DNA of 64,000 nucleotides from Candidatus Eremiobacteraceae bacterium (GCA_035710745.1 DASTCX010000013.1:152083-216082); one strand, 5' to 3'. Shown: positions 9,140 to 19,569, counted from the stretch's first letter. The notes: generated from the sequence alone by a model not told the origin. Made by a program: numbers and translations.

Positions 9140-10051
9140 CTAGAGCATGGCGAGAGCGAGTCGGGCTGCACCCAAAGCCGGTTCGACGTTTTCGTGCAGC
9201 GCGATCGGACCGGTTTCGCGCACCGCCCGTTCGACGCCGTCGCGTATCGGCGAAAACGCGCCGAGGATGGAACCGACGAGCAATGTCACAAGTGGCGCGT
9301 CGGTCCGGACGAGTGTCGCGACGTAGCGCGCGTCCGCTGCCAGAGCTTCTGCCTCCGAGGCGATGATGCGACCGGCTGCTTCGTCGCCGAGCTGGGCCGC
9401 CTGCGCCAAGAGTGGTGCGAGCGATGCGACAAGCGCGACGTCGAACGCCGGCCAGCCGATCTTTTCGAGAATCTCGTTCGATCGACGTACGCCTAAGCGC
9501 ACGGCGATCGCATCGGACAGCGCGCCGCGCGGCGCATCTCTATCGAGCGCTCGCGCCGTGTGTCTTAGCGCAGCCAAGCCGAGCACGGTGCCGCTGCCCG
9601 GATCACCGATGAGCGCGCCGTGCCCGCCGAGGCGCACGGGAGATCCGTCACCGCGTTCGCCGTACACCATGCTCCCCGTGCCGGCTATCACCACCATCGC
9701 CGGACGCACGTCAGCAACCACACCCAGCGCTGCGACCGCATCGATGCATACGGCGACGGCGACGCCGGCTGGAAGCATCGCACGTAGGTCCTCTTCTGCC
9801 GCGGCGCGCGAATCGGGGTTCCCGATCCCCGCACTGCCAAGGCAAACTGCGCGAACGGAGCTTCCTTCGAGCAAAGGCTCGACGACGGAGGCTACCGCTT
9901 GACGCGCTGCGTCTCGGCCGGCGCTCCACGGGTTGGCGCCCGGCGCACGAGCCCGCGCAAGCTCCCGACCACCCGCGTCCACAAGGACGCCGAGCGTCTT
10001 CGTGCCGCCGGCGTCGATACCGATCGCGATGCCCTCGCGTAGATCAGCCAC
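9140..10051 (-). CDS. BadF/BadG/BcrA/BcrD ATPase-family kinase (N-acetylglucosamine kinase-like)
   Basis: A 303-residue actin-fold (ASKHA) kinase starting at GTG. The phosphate-1 loop is GIDAGGTKTLGVLVD, the connect region VCIDAVAALG and the phosphate-2 loop VVIAGTGSMVYG. The next segment, RLGGHGALIGDPGSG, is typical of N-acetylglucosamine kinases. It probably phosphorylates an amino sugar in cell wall or chitin recycling, but related proteins act on other sugars. It begins 15 bases after the upstream phosphoesterase gene and is likely co-transcribed with it. Confidence 0.8.
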   Translation of the reverse strand: MADLREGIAIGIDAGGTKTLGVLVDAGGRELARARAPGANPWSAGRDAARQAVASVVEPLLEGSSVRAVCLGSAGIGNPDSRAAAEEDLRAMLPAGVAVAVCIDAVAALGVVADVRPAMVVIAGTGSMVYGERGDGSPVRLGGHGALIGDPGSGTVLGLAALRHTARALDRDAPRGALSDAIAVRLGVRRSNEILEKIGWPAFDVALVASLAPLLAQAAQLGDEAAGRIIASEAEALAADARYVATLVRTDAPLVTLLVGSILGAFSPIRDGVERAVRETGPIALHENVEPALGAARLALAML

Positions 10052-10066
10052 GCGAAGGCCGATCGC

Positions 10067-11407
10067 TCAATGTTGGTATTGGAAGGGTCGCCGAATCGGC
10101 GGCGGCTGCGTGAAATCGAACTCGCTCGTCAGATCGCCGAGACCCGGGTAGTCTTCGCGGACATCAGGCCGCGAATCCGGCCGACCGTCCGTGTTCGGAT
10201 CGATCCGCGACGAACTCAAGAAGACGTCCTCGATGAACTTCAGATACGCGTCGAAGCTCAGCTCTTGATGGTCGATATATCCGTGCTTCGACCACGGGCT
10301 GATGAGCAGACCCGGCACGCGAAATCCATAACCGCCCGCGTCGACGTTCGGCGGATTCACCTGATCGAAGAACCCGCCCCAGTCGTCCCAACTCACGAAG
10401 ATCGCGGTCGTGCTCCAATCGGGACCGTTCTGGACGTCATCGACGAGCTTCTGGACGAATTGCTGACCGAAGTTGACCGGCGTCGACGGATGGTCGCTGT
10501 TCCTGAAATTCGGAACGACCCACGAGACGGCCGGCAACGCGCCGCGTTGCGCGGCGCTCTCGAAATTGACGCCCGGCTGGATGTTCGACAGCTGGTTGTC
10601 TTCCTTGACGTCGTCGAAGTCGGGCAGCGGATTCCAATCGCTGCCGATGCTGTACGTCTGGAACGGGACCGAGCCTTCCGACGGATCCTCGAAGGCCATC
10701 TGCTCGGTGCCCTTATCGGGGTAGACGTAGTAGCCCCAGGAGACGTTCGCGGCGTGGAGCAGCCACGTGATGTCCGTCCACGGGAACTCCGGCGTCTGGT
10801 TATAGCTGACGTTGAGGATCGTCGAGCACGTCATCGGGTCGTTCGGCACCGTGCAGCGCGCGGACCAACCCGACACCATATAGAGGTGAGCGATGGCGCT
10901 CCACGAGCTCGTCGCCGAATACATCTGGTCTTGGAGCACGTAGTTCTGGGCGAAGCCCCAGTAGATCGGCAGCTCAGCGGCCGTGTGGTAACCCATCACT
11001 TCGTCGGGGTTCGGGTTGCGACGGTCCATCTCGGCGTCCTTGATGAATCCGTCCATCTTGCCGTTGTCGCGATCGACGAGGAAATCCGCCTCGCCGTGAC
11101 CGGCGCCGTAATTTTTGAGCAACGTGTCGTGATACGGATAGATGCACATGCCCGTCTTCGGATCGGGCACGCAGATCGACGGCTTGCCGTTCTTGAACGG
11201 AATGCCATGGGCGCCCGGATACGTGCCGAAGAACGTGTCGAACGAGCGGTTCTCCATCATGATGATGACGACGTGTTTGATATGCGAGAGCCCGACGTCG
11301 ACGCCGCGACCGGGAGTCGTCAGGTTCGACGCGCCCGCCTGTGCGGGCGCGATCGCCGCCACCATCATAGCCGCCACGAGCATGGCTAGTCGTATGCGAT
11401 CGAGCAC
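10067..11407 (-). CDS. Exported phosphoesterase (acid phosphatase/phospholipase C family)
   Basis: A 446-residue alkaline-phosphatase-superfamily enzyme with a cleavable signal peptide ([18 protein letters not shown]) rather than a lipobox. The family motif is [24 protein letters not shown], where ENRSFD supplies metal ligands and the nucleophile position. Later blocks are [39 protein letters not shown] and [16 protein letters not shown]. The start shown is GTG at 11407; an internal ATG at 11383 would still leave a complete signal peptide. It is a divergent paralogue of the lipoprotein phosphoesterase, with the kinase gene as operon partner. Confidence 0.85.
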   Translation of the reverse strand: MLDRIRLAMLVAAMMVAAIAPAQAGASNLTTPGRGVDVGLSHIKHVVIIMMENRSFDTFFGTYPGAHGIPFKNGKPSICVPDPKTGMCIYPYHDTLLKNYGAGHGEADFLVDRDNGKMDGFIKDAEMDRRNPNPDEVMGYHTAAELPIYWGFAQNYVLQDQMYSATSSWSAIAHLYMVSGWSARCTVPNDPMTCSTILNVSYNQTPEFPWTDITWLLHAANVSWGYYVYPDKGTEQMAFEDPSEGSVPFQTYSIGSDWNPLPDFDDVKEDNQLSNIQPGVNFESAAQRGALPAVSWVVPNFRNSDHPSTPVNFGQQFVQKLVDDVQNGPDWSTTAIFVSWDDWGGFFDQVNPPNVDAGGYGFRVPGLLISPWSKHGYIDHQELSFDAYLKFIEDVFLSSSRIDPNTDGRPDSRPDVREDYPGLGDLTSEFDFTQPPPIRRPFQYQH

Positions 11408-11470
11408 GGATCCAGATTTCGCAAACGAAAAGAAGACATCCCGCGGGCGAGTGGTCCTATTTTACGCCGT

Positions 11471-12640
11471 TCACGAAAACGCTTGGATACCTGTCTGCGC
11501 GCGACCGAGGATGAGCGCGTGGATGTCGTGCGTGCCCTCGTACGTGTTGACCGCTTCGAGGTTCATGACGTGGCGGATCACGTGGAATTCATCGCTGATG
11601 CCGTTGCCGCCGTGCATGTCGCGTGACATACGCGCGACATCGAGCGCTTTGCCGCACGAGTTGCGCTTCACGAGCGACACCATCTCCGGCGTCGCGGCGT
11701 GCTCGTCCATGAGCCGTCCGACCCGGAGCGCGCCTTGTAGGCCGAGCGCGATCTCGGTCTGCATGTTCGCAAGCTTCAATTGTATGAGCTGGTTCGCAGC
11801 GAGCGGTCGGCCGAACTGTGAGCGCTCAAGCGTGTAGCGGCGCGCAGCCAGCCAGCAGAACTCCGCCGAGCCGAGCGCGCCCCACGCGATCCCATAGCGC
11901 GCTTTGTTGAGGCAGCCGAAAGGACCCGCGAGCCCTTCGACGCCGGGCAGCAGGTTCTCGCGCGGCACGCGCACGTCGTCCATGATGATCTCGCCGGTGC
12001 TCGACGCCCGAAGCGCGAATTTCCCCTCGATGGGCGGCGCCGACAAGCCTTTGGCGCCGCGCTCGATGAGAAAGCCACGGATGACGTCGTCCTCATCCTT
12101 CGCCCACACGACGAAGAGATCGGCGATCGGCGAATTCGTGATCCACGTCTTCGCGCCGCTCAGGCGGAAGTCGCCGTTCGAGCGGCGCGCGCGTGTGACC
12201 ATGCTTCCGGGATCCGATCCGTGATCGGGTTCGGTAAGGCCGAAGCAGCCGACGATCTCGCCCTTGCCGAGCCTCGGCAGGTAGCGCTCGCGCTGCTCCT
12301 CGGTGCCGTACGCGTGGATCGGGTGCATGACGAGACTCGACTGCACGCTCATCGCCGAACGATAGCCGCTGTCGACGCGTTCGACCTCGCGCGCGATCAG
12401 ACCATAACTGACGTTGTTGACGCCCGCGCAGCCATACCCGTCGATCGTCGAGCCGAGAAAACCAAGCGCGCCCATCTCGTCGAGGATCTCGCGGTCGAAG
12501 CGCTCGCGGCGGTTCGCTTCGAGCACGCGCGGCATGAGCTTCTCCTGGCAATAGTCGCGCGCCGCATCGCGGACCATCTTCTCCGCGTCGCTTAGCTGCG
12601 AATCGAGGAAGAGCGGGTCATCCCATCTGAAGACGCTCAT
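11471..12640 (-). CDS. gcdH: Glutaryl-CoA dehydrogenase-like acyl-CoA dehydrogenase
   Basis: A 389-residue flavoenzyme. The true start is ATG 12640, overlapping the ridA stop as ATGA; the open frame further upstream is shadow. It closely follows the glutaryl-CoA dehydrogenase pattern: [69 protein letters not shown] and the catalytic-base segment [14 protein letters not shown] with Glu368. Family enzymes oxidise and decarboxylate glutaryl-CoA to crotonyl-CoA. As the last gene of the aromatic-acid operon, it would process a dicarboxylyl-CoA formed after ring opening. A different dicarboxylyl-CoA substrate remains possible. Confidence 0.88.
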   Translation of the reverse strand: MSVFRWDDPLFLDSQLSDAEKMVRDAARDYCQEKLMPRVLEANRRERFDREILDEMGALGFLGSTIDGYGCAGVNNVSYGLIAREVERVDSGYRSAMSVQSSLVMHPIHAYGTEEQRERYLPRLGKGEIVGCFGLTEPDHGSDPGSMVTRARRSNGDFRLSGAKTWITNSPIADLFVVWAKDEDDVIRGFLIERGAKGLSAPPIEGKFALRASSTGEIIMDDVRVPRENLLPGVEGLAGPFGCLNKARYGIAWGALGSAEFCWLAARRYTLERSQFGRPLAANQLIQLKLANMQTEIALGLQGALRVGRLMDEHAATPEMVSLVKRNSCGKALDVARMSRDMHGGNGISDEFHVIRHVMNLEAVNTYEGTHDIHALILGRAQTGIQAFS

Positions 12641-13029
12641 GCCGGCAGCACCGCTGTCGCCTCGATCTCGACGAGCGCGCCGTCTTCGACGAGACCCGAC
12701 ACCTCGACGACCGACATCGACGGGAAGTGCCGACCCATGACGGCGCGATACGCCTCCCCGATCGCTCCGCGCTTTGCGATGTACTCGCGCTTGTCGACGA
12801 CGTACCACGTCAAGCGCACGATGTCATCGGGTTTACCGCCCGCCGCGGCGACGATCGAGACGACGTTTGACAGCGCCGCCTTCGTCTGGCGCGGCAGGTC
12901 GTCGCCGGCGAGGCGCAGCTTATCATCCCAGCCTATCTGACCGCTGACGAAGAGGAGCGTACCCGACGCGGTCACGCCATGTGAGTAACCGGCTCCTCGA
13001 GGCCAGCCGGCGGGTTCGACGACCTTCAT
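12637..13029 (-). CDS. RidA/YjgF family enamine/imine deaminase
   Basis: A 130-residue RidA-fold protein: [22 protein letters not shown] near the N-terminus, [25 protein letters not shown] in the middle and a C-terminal EIEATAVLP strand. Family members hydrolyse reactive enamines/imines to ketones plus ammonia, or bind related metabolites. The arginine of the canonical motif near the C-terminus is replaced here by the VEIEATAVL sequence, so it is not a strict RidA-type deaminase. Both ends overlap neighbours by four bases, placing it firmly in the operon. There it may open the amino-cyclohexenone product. Confidence 0.85.
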   Translation of the reverse strand: MKVVEPAGWPRGAGYSHGVTASGTLLFVSGQIGWDDKLRLAGDDLPRQTKAALSNVVSIVAAAGGKPDDIVRLTWYVVDKREYIAKRGAIGEAYRAVMGRHFPSMSVVEVSGLVEDGALVEIEATAVLPA

Positions 13030-14654
13030 CTACTGGCTGTCTCCTCGCGCAGCTTGAAACGCTGCAGCTTCCCGGTCGCTGTCCGCGGCAGCGCGCTGAC
13101 GAATTCCATCGCGCGCGGATACTTGTACGGCGCGATCGTCGCCTTGACGTGATCTTGCAGTTCTTTCACCATCGAGGGGCTTGCCTGCGAACTCTCGCGC
13201 AGCACGACGTACGCCTTGACGATCATTCCCCGCTGATCGTCGGGGATGCCGACGACCGCGCACTCGAGGACGGCGGCATGCGCGAGCAGAGCGAACTCGA
13301 CTTCCGGACCGGCGATGTTGTTGCCCGCCGAGACGATCATGTCGTCGGTGCGCGCCTGATACCAGAAATAACCGTCCTCGTCCATCGAATACGCGTCACC
13401 GGTGAGATTCCAGCCGCCGACGACGTACGTCTTTTGCCGTTCGTCCGCGAGGTAGCGGCACCCGGTCGGACCTTTGACGGCGAGCCGGCCGACGACGCCG
13501 GGTTTCGCGCGCTTGCCGTCGTCGTCGAGCACGCACGCGGTGTATCCGGGCACGGCTTTGCCGGTCGATCCCGCGCGGATCTCGTCGCCCGAAGCGCCGA
13601 TGAAGATGTGGAGCATCTCCGTCGAGCCGATGCCGTCGATGATATCGATGCCCGTCGCATCTTTCCAGGCCGCGCGGGTCGCGCTCGGCAGCGCCTCGCC
13701 CGCGGAGACACATTTCTTGAGGCTCGCGATGTCGGCGTTGCCGACGAGCGGCGTCAACGCCCGATACATCGTCGGCGCGGTGAAGCACACCGTCGCCTTG
13801 TAGCGCGCGATCGCGTCGAGCAGCAGCTCGGGCGACGTCTTCTCCAGCTGCAGCGCTGCGGCGCCCGCGCGCAGCGGGAAAAGGAGCGCGCCCCCGAGCC
13901 CGTACGTGAACGCGAGCGGCGGCGTGCCGCAGAATACGTCGCTTGCATCCGGGCGCAAGACGTGCTGCGAAAATGTGTCGCACACGGCGAGGACATCGCG
14001 ATGGAAATGCATCGTGCCCTTCGGCACGCCCGTCGTACCCGACGTGAACGCGATCATGCAGACGTCGTCGGCTGCCGTGTCGACGGCCAGGAAGGATGCC
14101 GGTTTCGCAAGCATCGCCGCTTCGAGGGAGTTCCCCGTTGGCCCGCTGTCACCGTAGTAGACGATCCGCTCGAGATCCGAGCAGCGCTCCTTCGTCGTTT
14201 CGAGGTCGGCTGCAAGGCCCGCTTGGCAGATCGCTGCGCGGACGCGCGCCTTGCCGACGACGTCGGTGAGCTCTTTGACGCGCAGCAGGGGCATCGTCGT
14301 CACGGCGATGCAGCCCGCTTTCATGACGGCGAGCCACGCGGCGACCATCGTCGCATCGTTGGGACCGCGCAACAGCACGCGCGAGCCGGGCACGCAGCCG
14401 AGCTCGTCGACGATGACGTGTGCGATGCGATCGGTTCGCTCGAGCAGCTCGGCGTAGGTCAGACTTTCCTTCGGCGTGACGATCGCGGGTCGGCCGCCGT
14501 GCTTGGCGCGCACGTTGACGTCGAGCAGTTCCACACCGCAGTTGAGCCGTTCGGGGTATTGCAGTTCCGGCAAATCGAAGCGCATCTCCGGCCATTGCGA
14601 ACGCGGCGGCAAATTGTCGCGCGCGAACGTGTCGATGTGCGCCGACTGCGTCAT
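13026..14654 (-). CDS. 2-aminobenzoate/benzoate-type CoA ligase
   Basis: A 542-residue ANL-superfamily ligase. ATG 14654 overlaps the upstream stop as ATGA. It has the P-loop-like AFTSGTTGVPKGTMHFHRD, the substrate/adenylate segment GIGSTEMLHIFIGA, the hinge region WNLTGDAYSMDEDGYFWYQAR and the catalytic lysine context PRTATGKLQRFKL. The sequence belongs to the benzoate/2-aminobenzoate CoA-ligase group (AbmG-like). It would activate the aromatic acid as the acyl-CoA substrate of the monooxygenase/reductase. Substrate choice cannot be fixed from sequence alone; 2-aminobenzoate is favoured by the partner genes. Confidence 0.87.
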   Translation of the reverse strand: MTQSAHIDTFARDNLPPRSQWPEMRFDLPELQYPERLNCGVELLDVNVRAKHGGRPAIVTPKESLTYAELLERTDRIAHVIVDELGCVPGSRVLLRGPNDATMVAAWLAVMKAGCIAVTTMPLLRVKELTDVVGKARVRAAICQAGLAADLETTKERCSDLERIVYYGDSGPTGNSLEAAMLAKPASFLAVDTAADDVCMIAFTSGTTGVPKGTMHFHRDVLAVCDTFSQHVLRPDASDVFCGTPPLAFTYGLGGALLFPLRAGAAALQLEKTSPELLLDAIARYKATVCFTAPTMYRALTPLVGNADIASLKKCVSAGEALPSATRAAWKDATGIDIIDGIGSTEMLHIFIGASGDEIRAGSTGKAVPGYTACVLDDDGKRAKPGVVGRLAVKGPTGCRYLADERQKTYVVGGWNLTGDAYSMDEDGYFWYQARTDDMIVSAGNNIAGPEVEFALLAHAAVLECAVVGIPDDQRGMIVKAYVVLRESSQASPSMVKELQDHVKATIAPYKYPRAMEFVSALPRTATGKLQRFKLREETASR

Positions 14655-15832
14655 CGACCGGCCGCCTGGCCGTCGTCCGACAACTCGTGGCGGCCGACGA
14701 TCAGCTGCTGCACTTCGGTGGCGCCTTCGTAGATGCGAAGCGCGCGGATGTCGCGATAGAGACGTTCCACGACGTTGCCCCGCACGACGCCGAGCCCGCC
14801 GTGGATCTGCACCGCGCGGTCGATGACCTTCTGTGCCGCCTCGGTGGCGAACATCTTCGCGATGGCAGCCTCTTTTGTCACGCGGCGCTGCGTCGTATCG
14901 CGAAGCCACGCCGCCCGGTAGACGAGCAGCGCGCTTGCATCGACGAGCGCGGCCATGTCGCCGATCGCCGCCTGCGTCAGCTGGAAGTCGGCGAGGGTCT
15001 GTCCGAACATGCGACGGCTGCGTGCGCGCATCACCGCTTCATCGTGTGCGCGACGCGCGAAACCGAGCGCCGCCGCAGCGACGGACGGTCGGAAAAGATC
15101 GAGCGTCTCCATCGCCACTTTGAAACCGTCCCCTTCGGCGGCGATCCTGGCCTTTGCGGAGATCCGGCAACCGCGCAGTCGCATCGTCGCGAGCGGATGA
15201 GGCGCCATGACCTGGATCCGAGCTTCGGTTTCAAGGCCCGCCGTGCCGCGGTCGACGATGAACGCCGTAATGCCCTTGCTTCCGGACTGCTCGCCGACGC
15301 GCGCGAAGAGGACGTAAAAATCGGCCGCGCCGCCGTTCGACGTCCACGTCTTGACGCCGTCGAGGACGTAGTCGTCGCCGTCGCGACGAGCGGTGGTCGT
15401 CAAGGCGGCCACGTCGGATCCGGCATCCGGCTCGGAGAGCGCGAAGGCCGCGACCGCGCTGCCGTCGACGACGCGCGGCAGATATCGATCCTTTTGCTCC
15501 GCCGTGCCGCGCAGCGCGATCGAGCAGCTCCCGAGGCCCTCGAGCGCGAACGCGAAGTCCGCGAGTGCGTCGCGGTAGGCAAGCGTCTCGCGGATGATGC
15601 AAAGCGATCGGCAATCCACCGCCGGCGAGACGCCGCCGTGCGACGCGGGGACGCAGTAGCGAAGCCACCCGCCTGAGGCGAGAGCTTGTACGAGCCGCCG
15701 GACGGCAGCGTCGATGTCGTCCGGCTCTGTGCCGTCGACGAGGGTTTTCGCCGCCCATGACTCGACGCCGTTCGCCAGCTCGCGGTGCGGCTGGTCGAGC
15801 CACGGCCACTCGAAGCGATCGGCAGCCGCCAT
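14651..15832 (-). CDS. Acyl-CoA dehydrogenase family protein
   Basis: A 393-residue flavoprotein with standard acyl-CoA dehydrogenase blocks: [18 protein letters not shown] (FAD/substrate binding), [40 protein letters not shown] and [19 protein letters not shown]. The [15 protein letters not shown] segment places Glu369 at the usual base position. It is distinct from the glutaryl-CoA-type paralogue in the same operon. The start overlaps the crotonase stop by one base (TGATG). Expected role: a beta-oxidation or alicyclic acyl-CoA oxidation step in the pathway. Confidence 0.85.
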   Translation of the reverse strand: MAAADRFEWPWLDQPHRELANGVESWAAKTLVDGTEPDDIDAAVRRLVQALASGGWLRYCVPASHGGVSPAVDCRSLCIIRETLAYRDALADFAFALEGLGSCSIALRGTAEQKDRYLPRVVDGSAVAAFALSEPDAGSDVAALTTTARRDGDDYVLDGVKTWTSNGGAADFYVLFARVGEQSGSKGITAFIVDRGTAGLETEARIQVMAPHPLATMRLRGCRISAKARIAAEGDGFKVAMETLDLFRPSVAAAALGFARRAHDEAVMRARSRRMFGQTLADFQLTQAAIGDMAALVDASALLVYRAAWLRDTTQRRVTKEAAIAKMFATEAAQKVIDRAVQIHGGLGVVRGNVVERLYRDIRALRIYEGATEVQQLIVGRHELSDDGQAAGR

Positions 15833-16644
15833 CAGTCGCCCTCGAAGCGCACGGCGCGCTTGGCGGAGAACGCTTCGAAGGCTCGACGGAAATCGTTCGT
15901 CTCCATGAGCAGCGCCTGTTCGCGCGCCTCCTCATCGATCGCGTCGTCGATACCCATCGACCATTCGCGGTGGATCATCTTCTTCGTGACAGCGTGCGCG
16001 AGGGTCGGCCCCGCGGCAAGATCGCGCGCGCACTGGGTCGCTTCGGCGAGCACGGCCTCGGGCTCGCTGACGCGATTGTAGAATCCCCACGCGAGCGCCT
16101 CGTCGCCGGGCATCGAGCGGCCTGTGAACAGCAGCTCCGCCGCCCGGCCGGCGCCGATGATGCGCGGAAGGATGCTGCACGCGCCCATGTCGGCACCAGC
16201 AAGGCCGACTCGGACGAAGAGGAACGCCACCTTGCTTCGCGCTGTGCCAAACCGCAGGTCCGACGCCATCGCCAGGATAGCGCCGGCGCCCGCACACGCG
16301 CCGTCGATCGCCGCGACGATCGGCTGCGGGCACGCGCGCATCGCCTTGACGAGTTCGCCCGTCATCTGCGTGAAACGGAGCAGTTCGTCCGGCGTCGACT
16401 TCGTCAGCGGACCGATGATCTCGTGGACGTCGCCGCCCGAGCAAAAATTGCCGCTGGCGCCGGTGAGCACAACGGCTTTGATCTTGTCTTTCAGATTTGC
16501 GAGCGAACGGAACGCTTGGATTAGCGCGTGGTAGCCCTCGAACGTGAGCGCGTTCTTCCGCTCGGGCCGGTCGAGCGTGATCGTCTCGACCGCACCGTCG
16601 ATCGACCAAGTGAATTGCCCGGCGTGTTCCTGATGCAGGCTCAT
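15832..16644 (-). CDS. Enoyl-CoA hydratase/isomerase (crotonase) family protein
   Basis: A 270-residue crotonase-fold protein from ATG 16644, overlapping the MarR stop as ATGA. Visible features are [20 protein letters not shown], the oxyanion-hole strand [14 protein letters not shown] and the second block [22 protein letters not shown]. The position of one usual hydratase Glu is occupied by a Gly/Ala-type residue ([13 protein letters not shown]), so it may be an alicyclic-ring hydrolase or isomerase rather than a plain hydratase. In this operon a ring-cleaving role on a 2-oxo-cyclohexane-carboxyl-CoA is a reasonable guess. Confidence 0.82.
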   Translation of the reverse strand: MSLHQEHAGQFTWSIDGAVETITLDRPERKNALTFEGYHALIQAFRSLANLKDKIKAVVLTGASGNFCSGGDVHEIIGPLTKSTPDELLRFTQMTGELVKAMRACPQPIVAAIDGACAGAGAILAMASDLRFGTARSKVAFLFVRVGLAGADMGACSILPRIIGAGRAAELLFTGRSMPGDEALAWGFYNRVSEPEAVLAEATQCARDLAAGPTLAHAVTKKMIHREWSMGIDDAIDEEAREQALLMETNDFRRAFEAFSAKRAVRFEGD

Positions 16645-17138
16645 CCGGTGCGCTCCCCGTTGCGCGACGCAGCGTGGCGCTTCAGCTTCGCGAGCGGTTC
16701 GAACAGTTGCGACTGCTCGCGTTTCGACAAGCCGGAAAAAAGCGAGATGATCCAACGCTCGTGCGCGCGCGCCATCTCGGCGAAGGCGCGTTTGCCGGCG
16801 CTGGTCAGCCTCACCGTGAATGCCCGGCGATCGCCCCGAACCGCATGCCGCGCGACGAGGCCCGCGGCCTCGAGCTCGTCCGCGATCCCCGTGACGTTGC
16901 CGCCGGTCACCATCATGCGTTCGGAGATCTCGCCCATCTTCAGCCCCGCCGGATTGCGTTCGAGCTGCGCCATGAAATCGAATCGGGGCAGCGTCGTGTG
17001 GAACTCCCTGCGCAAACCTCGCCGGACCTGCTGCTCGATGAGATTCGAGCACGACAGGATGCGCAACCAGAGGCGCAGCGCCTGATGGTCGTCGCGCCGA
17101 GCTCGCGATTCGTGATCGAGCGACTCCATGCGCTGCAT
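16641..17138 (-). CDS. MarR family transcriptional regulator
   Basis: A 165-residue winged-helix regulator from ATG 17138, which overlaps the monooxygenase stop by one base. The DNA-binding core is [48 protein letters not shown], followed by the wing [22 protein letters not shown]. MarR proteins often sense aromatic acids or their CoA thioesters and repress degradation operons, as BadR-type regulators do. Its place inside the operon suggests autoregulation of this pathway. The longer open frame upstream lies within the previous gene and is not used. Confidence 0.88.
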   Translation of the reverse strand: MQRMESLDHESRARRDDHQALRLWLRILSCSNLIEQQVRRGLRREFHTTLPRFDFMAQLERNPAGLKMGEISERMMVTGGNVTGIADELEAAGLVARHAVRGDRRAFTVRLTSAGKRAFAEMARAHERWIISLFSGLSKREQSQLFEPLAKLKRHAASRNGERTG

Positions 17139-19450
17139 CAGATCGGCCCGACCGGCGCGGCGGCTCGCGAAAGGTTGCGCTCGAGCTGCGATTTGCCTTG
17201 GAGATACTGCACGGGCCACTGCTGGTCGGCGTAGCCGAGCGCCGCCGCCGCGTGGAGCGTCCAATAGGGATCGGCCAGATGCGGGCGCGCAAGCGCGCAC
17301 AAGTCGGCGCGTCCGGCGGCGATGATGCTGTTGACGTGGTCGGGCTCGAAGATGTTCCCGACCGCCATCGTCGCGATGCCGACCTCGTTGCGGATGCGGT
17401 CGGAGAACGGCGTCTGGAACATGCGGCCGTAGACCGGTTGCGCGAGCCGCGACGTCTGGCCGGCCGATACGTCGACGAGGTCAGCGCCGGCCGCTTTGAA
17501 CATGCGCGCGACCTCGACCGAATCTTCCGGTGCGATGCCGCCGGGCACCCAATCGGTCGCCGAGATGCGGACGGACATCGGCTTATGCTTCGGCCACGCC
17601 GCGCGCATGGCGCGGAAGACCTCGAGCGGATAGCGCATGCGGTTTTCGAGCGATCCGCCGTATTCGTCGGTGCGGTGATTCGAGAGCGGCGTGATGAAGC
17701 TTGAGAAAAGATAGCCGTGCGCGCAATGCAGCTCGAGCATGTCGAAGCCGCACGCCTCGCCCATCTCGGTCGCACGGACGAACTGGCCGCACACGGCATC
17801 CATGTCGGCGCGCGTCATCTCTTTCGGCAACTGATTGTTCGGCCCGGAGCGCATCGCCGAGGGCGCGATGAGCGGCCAGTTGCCAGACTCGAGAGGCTCG
17901 TCGCCCTCCTCCCAGCCGAGTTGAGTCGATCCTTTCGGTCCTGCGTGACCGAGCTGCAGCGCGATCTTCGCGGGCGTGTAGCCGTGGACGAATTCGACGA
18001 TGCGCGTCCACGCGTCGACGTGCTCTTCCTTATACATGCCGGCACAGCCGGGCGATATGCGCGCGTCGTCGGCGACGTTCGTCATCTCGGTGAAGACGAG
18101 CCCCGCGCCGCCTTGCGCGCGCGCGCCGAGATGGACGAGGTAGAAATCGCCGGGAGTACCGTCGATCGCGCTATACATGGCCATCGGCGAGACGACGACG
18201 CGGTTGCGGAGCTCGAGCTCGCGCAGCTTGAACGGGGTGAACATCGGCGGCGCGGGCTTGCTCTTCGTCTCGCGCTTTGGCACGCCGTTCGAGGAGACGT
18301 TCGCGATCCGCGCTTCGACGCCGCGCACGAAATCGGCGTCGCGCAGGCGGAGATTCTCGTGGCCGAAGCGCTGGCTGCGCGTGAGCAGACTGTATGCGAA
18401 CTGCGTCGGATCGAGCGTCGTGTATCGGGAGACGTGCTCGAACCATTCCATGCTGTTGCGCGCCGCGCTCTGAAGCTTGAGGACTTCGGTGCGGCGCTCG
18501 TCCTCGTAGATCTCGAAAGCTCGCTCGACCGAGGGCGCCTCGTTGAGCGCACGGGCAAGGACGATCGCGTCTTCCATCGCGAGCTTCGTGCCCGAACCGA
18601 TGGAGAAATGCGCGGTATGGGCGGAGTCGCCAAGGAGCACAGTATTGCCGCGCCGCCAAGTCCCGTTGCTGACGCGGATGAACTTGATCCACGGTGATGA
18701 CAGGTGCGAGGCGTTGCTAAGAAGCTTGGCGCCGCCGATGTAGCGCCCGAACAGTTCTTCGCAAAACGCGACCGTTTCGGCGGCGGTCCTGCCTTCGAGG
18801 CCTGCTTTCTTCCACGTCTCCTCGCGGCACTCGACGATGACCGTGCTCGTGTCTTTGTCAAAGCGGTATGCGTGCACTTGGAACCAACCGGCCGGCGTCT
18901 CTTCGAAGACGAATGTGAAGGCGTCGAACAGGTGGCGGGTGCCGAGCCAGACGTACCGGCAGCGCCGCTCGTCGAGCTGCGTCTGGAAGTCGGCGGCATG
19001 CTGCCGCCGGATGACGCTGTTCGCGCCGTCGGCGATGATGACGACGTCGTACGACCCCGCGAGGCTCTCGTCGCCGTCGATCTCGGATTGGAAATGGAGC
19101 CCGACGCCGACCTCTCGAGCGCGTTCTTGGAGGATGTTGAGGAGCTTCTTGCGCGCGATGCCGCTGAACCCGTGGCCACCGGAGCGCAGCACCTGCCCGC
19201 GGAAGTGTATGTCGATGTCATCCCAATGGATGAAGTCGTCGACGATGCGCTGATGGGTCTTCGGATCGGCGACGGCGAGATTGCCAAGCGTTTGATCCGA
19301 GAAGACGACGCCCCAGCCGAACGTGTCGTCGGGCCGGTTGCGCTCGAAGACGTCGACGACGTGCGATGGATCCGCACGCTTCATCAGGAGCGCGAAATAG
19401 AGCCCCGCCGGACCGCCGCCGATGACCGCGCTGCGCATTTTCAGCCTCAA
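17138..19450 (-). CDS. Fused FAD monooxygenase / old-yellow-enzyme reductase (2-aminobenzoyl-CoA or salicylyl-CoA type)
   Basis: A 770-residue two-domain protein. Residues about 1-390 are a p-hydroxybenzoate-hydroxylase-type monooxygenase with the nucleotide motif [18 protein letters not shown] and the FAD motif [24 protein letters not shown]. Residues about 400-770 are an old-yellow-enzyme FMN domain: [54 protein letters not shown]. This fusion is known for 2-aminobenzoyl-CoA monooxygenase/reductase (AbmA, hydroxylation plus ring reduction) and annotated salicylyl-CoA 5-hydroxylases. With a benzoate-type ligase, RidA and beta-oxidation genes but no gentisate dioxygenase, the first role fits better. 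It is the first gene of the operon. A start at ATG 19438 is also possible. Confidence 0.88.
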   Translation of the reverse strand: MRLKMRSAVIGGGPAGLYFALLMKRADPSHVVDVFERNRPDDTFGWGVVFSDQTLGNLAVADPKTHQRIVDDFIHWDDIDIHFRGQVLRSGGHGFSGIARKKLLNILQERAREVGVGLHFQSEIDGDESLAGSYDVVIIADGANSVIRRQHAADFQTQLDERRCRYVWLGTRHLFDAFTFVFEETPAGWFQVHAYRFDKDTSTVIVECREETWKKAGLEGRTAAETVAFCEELFGRYIGGAKLLSNASHLSSPWIKFIRVSNGTWRRGNTVLLGDSAHTAHFSIGSGTKLAMEDAIVLARALNEAPSVERAFEIYEDERRTEVLKLQSAARNSMEWFEHVSRYTTLDPTQFAYSLLTRSQRFGHENLRLRDADFVRGVEARIANVSSNGVPKRETKSKPAPPMFTPFKLRELELRNRVVVSPMAMYSAIDGTPGDFYLVHLGARAQGGAGLVFTEMTNVADDARISPGCAGMYKEEHVDAWTRIVEFVHGYTPAKIALQLGHAGPKGSTQLGWEEGDEPLESGNWPLIAPSAMRSGPNNQLPKEMTRADMDAVCGQFVRATEMGEACGFDMLELHCAHGYLFSSFITPLSNHRTDEYGGSLENRMRYPLEVFRAMRAAWPKHKPMSVRISATDWVPGGIAPEDSVEVARMFKAAGADLVDVSAGQTSRLAQPVYGRMFQTPFSDRIRNEVGIATMAVGNIFEPDHVNSIIAAGRADLCALARPHLADPYWTLHAAAALGYADQQWPVQYLQGKSQLERNLSRAAAPVGPI

Positions 19451-19489
19451 TATATGAGACCTAAACCAAATCCCTGCTTTGCCTTAGAA

Positions 19490-19552
19490 TGTGGTATTCC
19501 GAGCGAAGCTCGGATGAGTGGGCGCGCGCCGAGCTGCGCTCGGCATACCACA
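19490..19552. repeat. Family B composite palindrome
   Basis: A 63-base unit with nested symmetry: outer arms tgtggtat / ataccaca, enclosing two hairpins, tccgagc-gaa-gctcgga (19498-19514) and gccgagc-tgc-gctcggc (19528-19544), around a gtgggcgcgc spacer. It lies between the start of the monooxygenase gene and the stop of the metalloprotease gene. The first hairpin is a family B core with a compensated G-to-T / C-to-A base-pair change at its ends. Confidence 0.8.
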
Positions 19553-19569
19553 TCTAACGGATTCAGCGG

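Noticed and set aside
10070..11389. Plus-strand open frame of 439 codons opposite the phosphoesterase
   Set aside because: Antisense shadow without signal peptide or motifs; the minus-strand gene is complete and conserved.
12981..14732. Plus-strand open frame of 583 codons opposite the CoA ligase
   Set aside because: Antisense shadow with skewed composition; the minus strand carries an intact ANL ligase.
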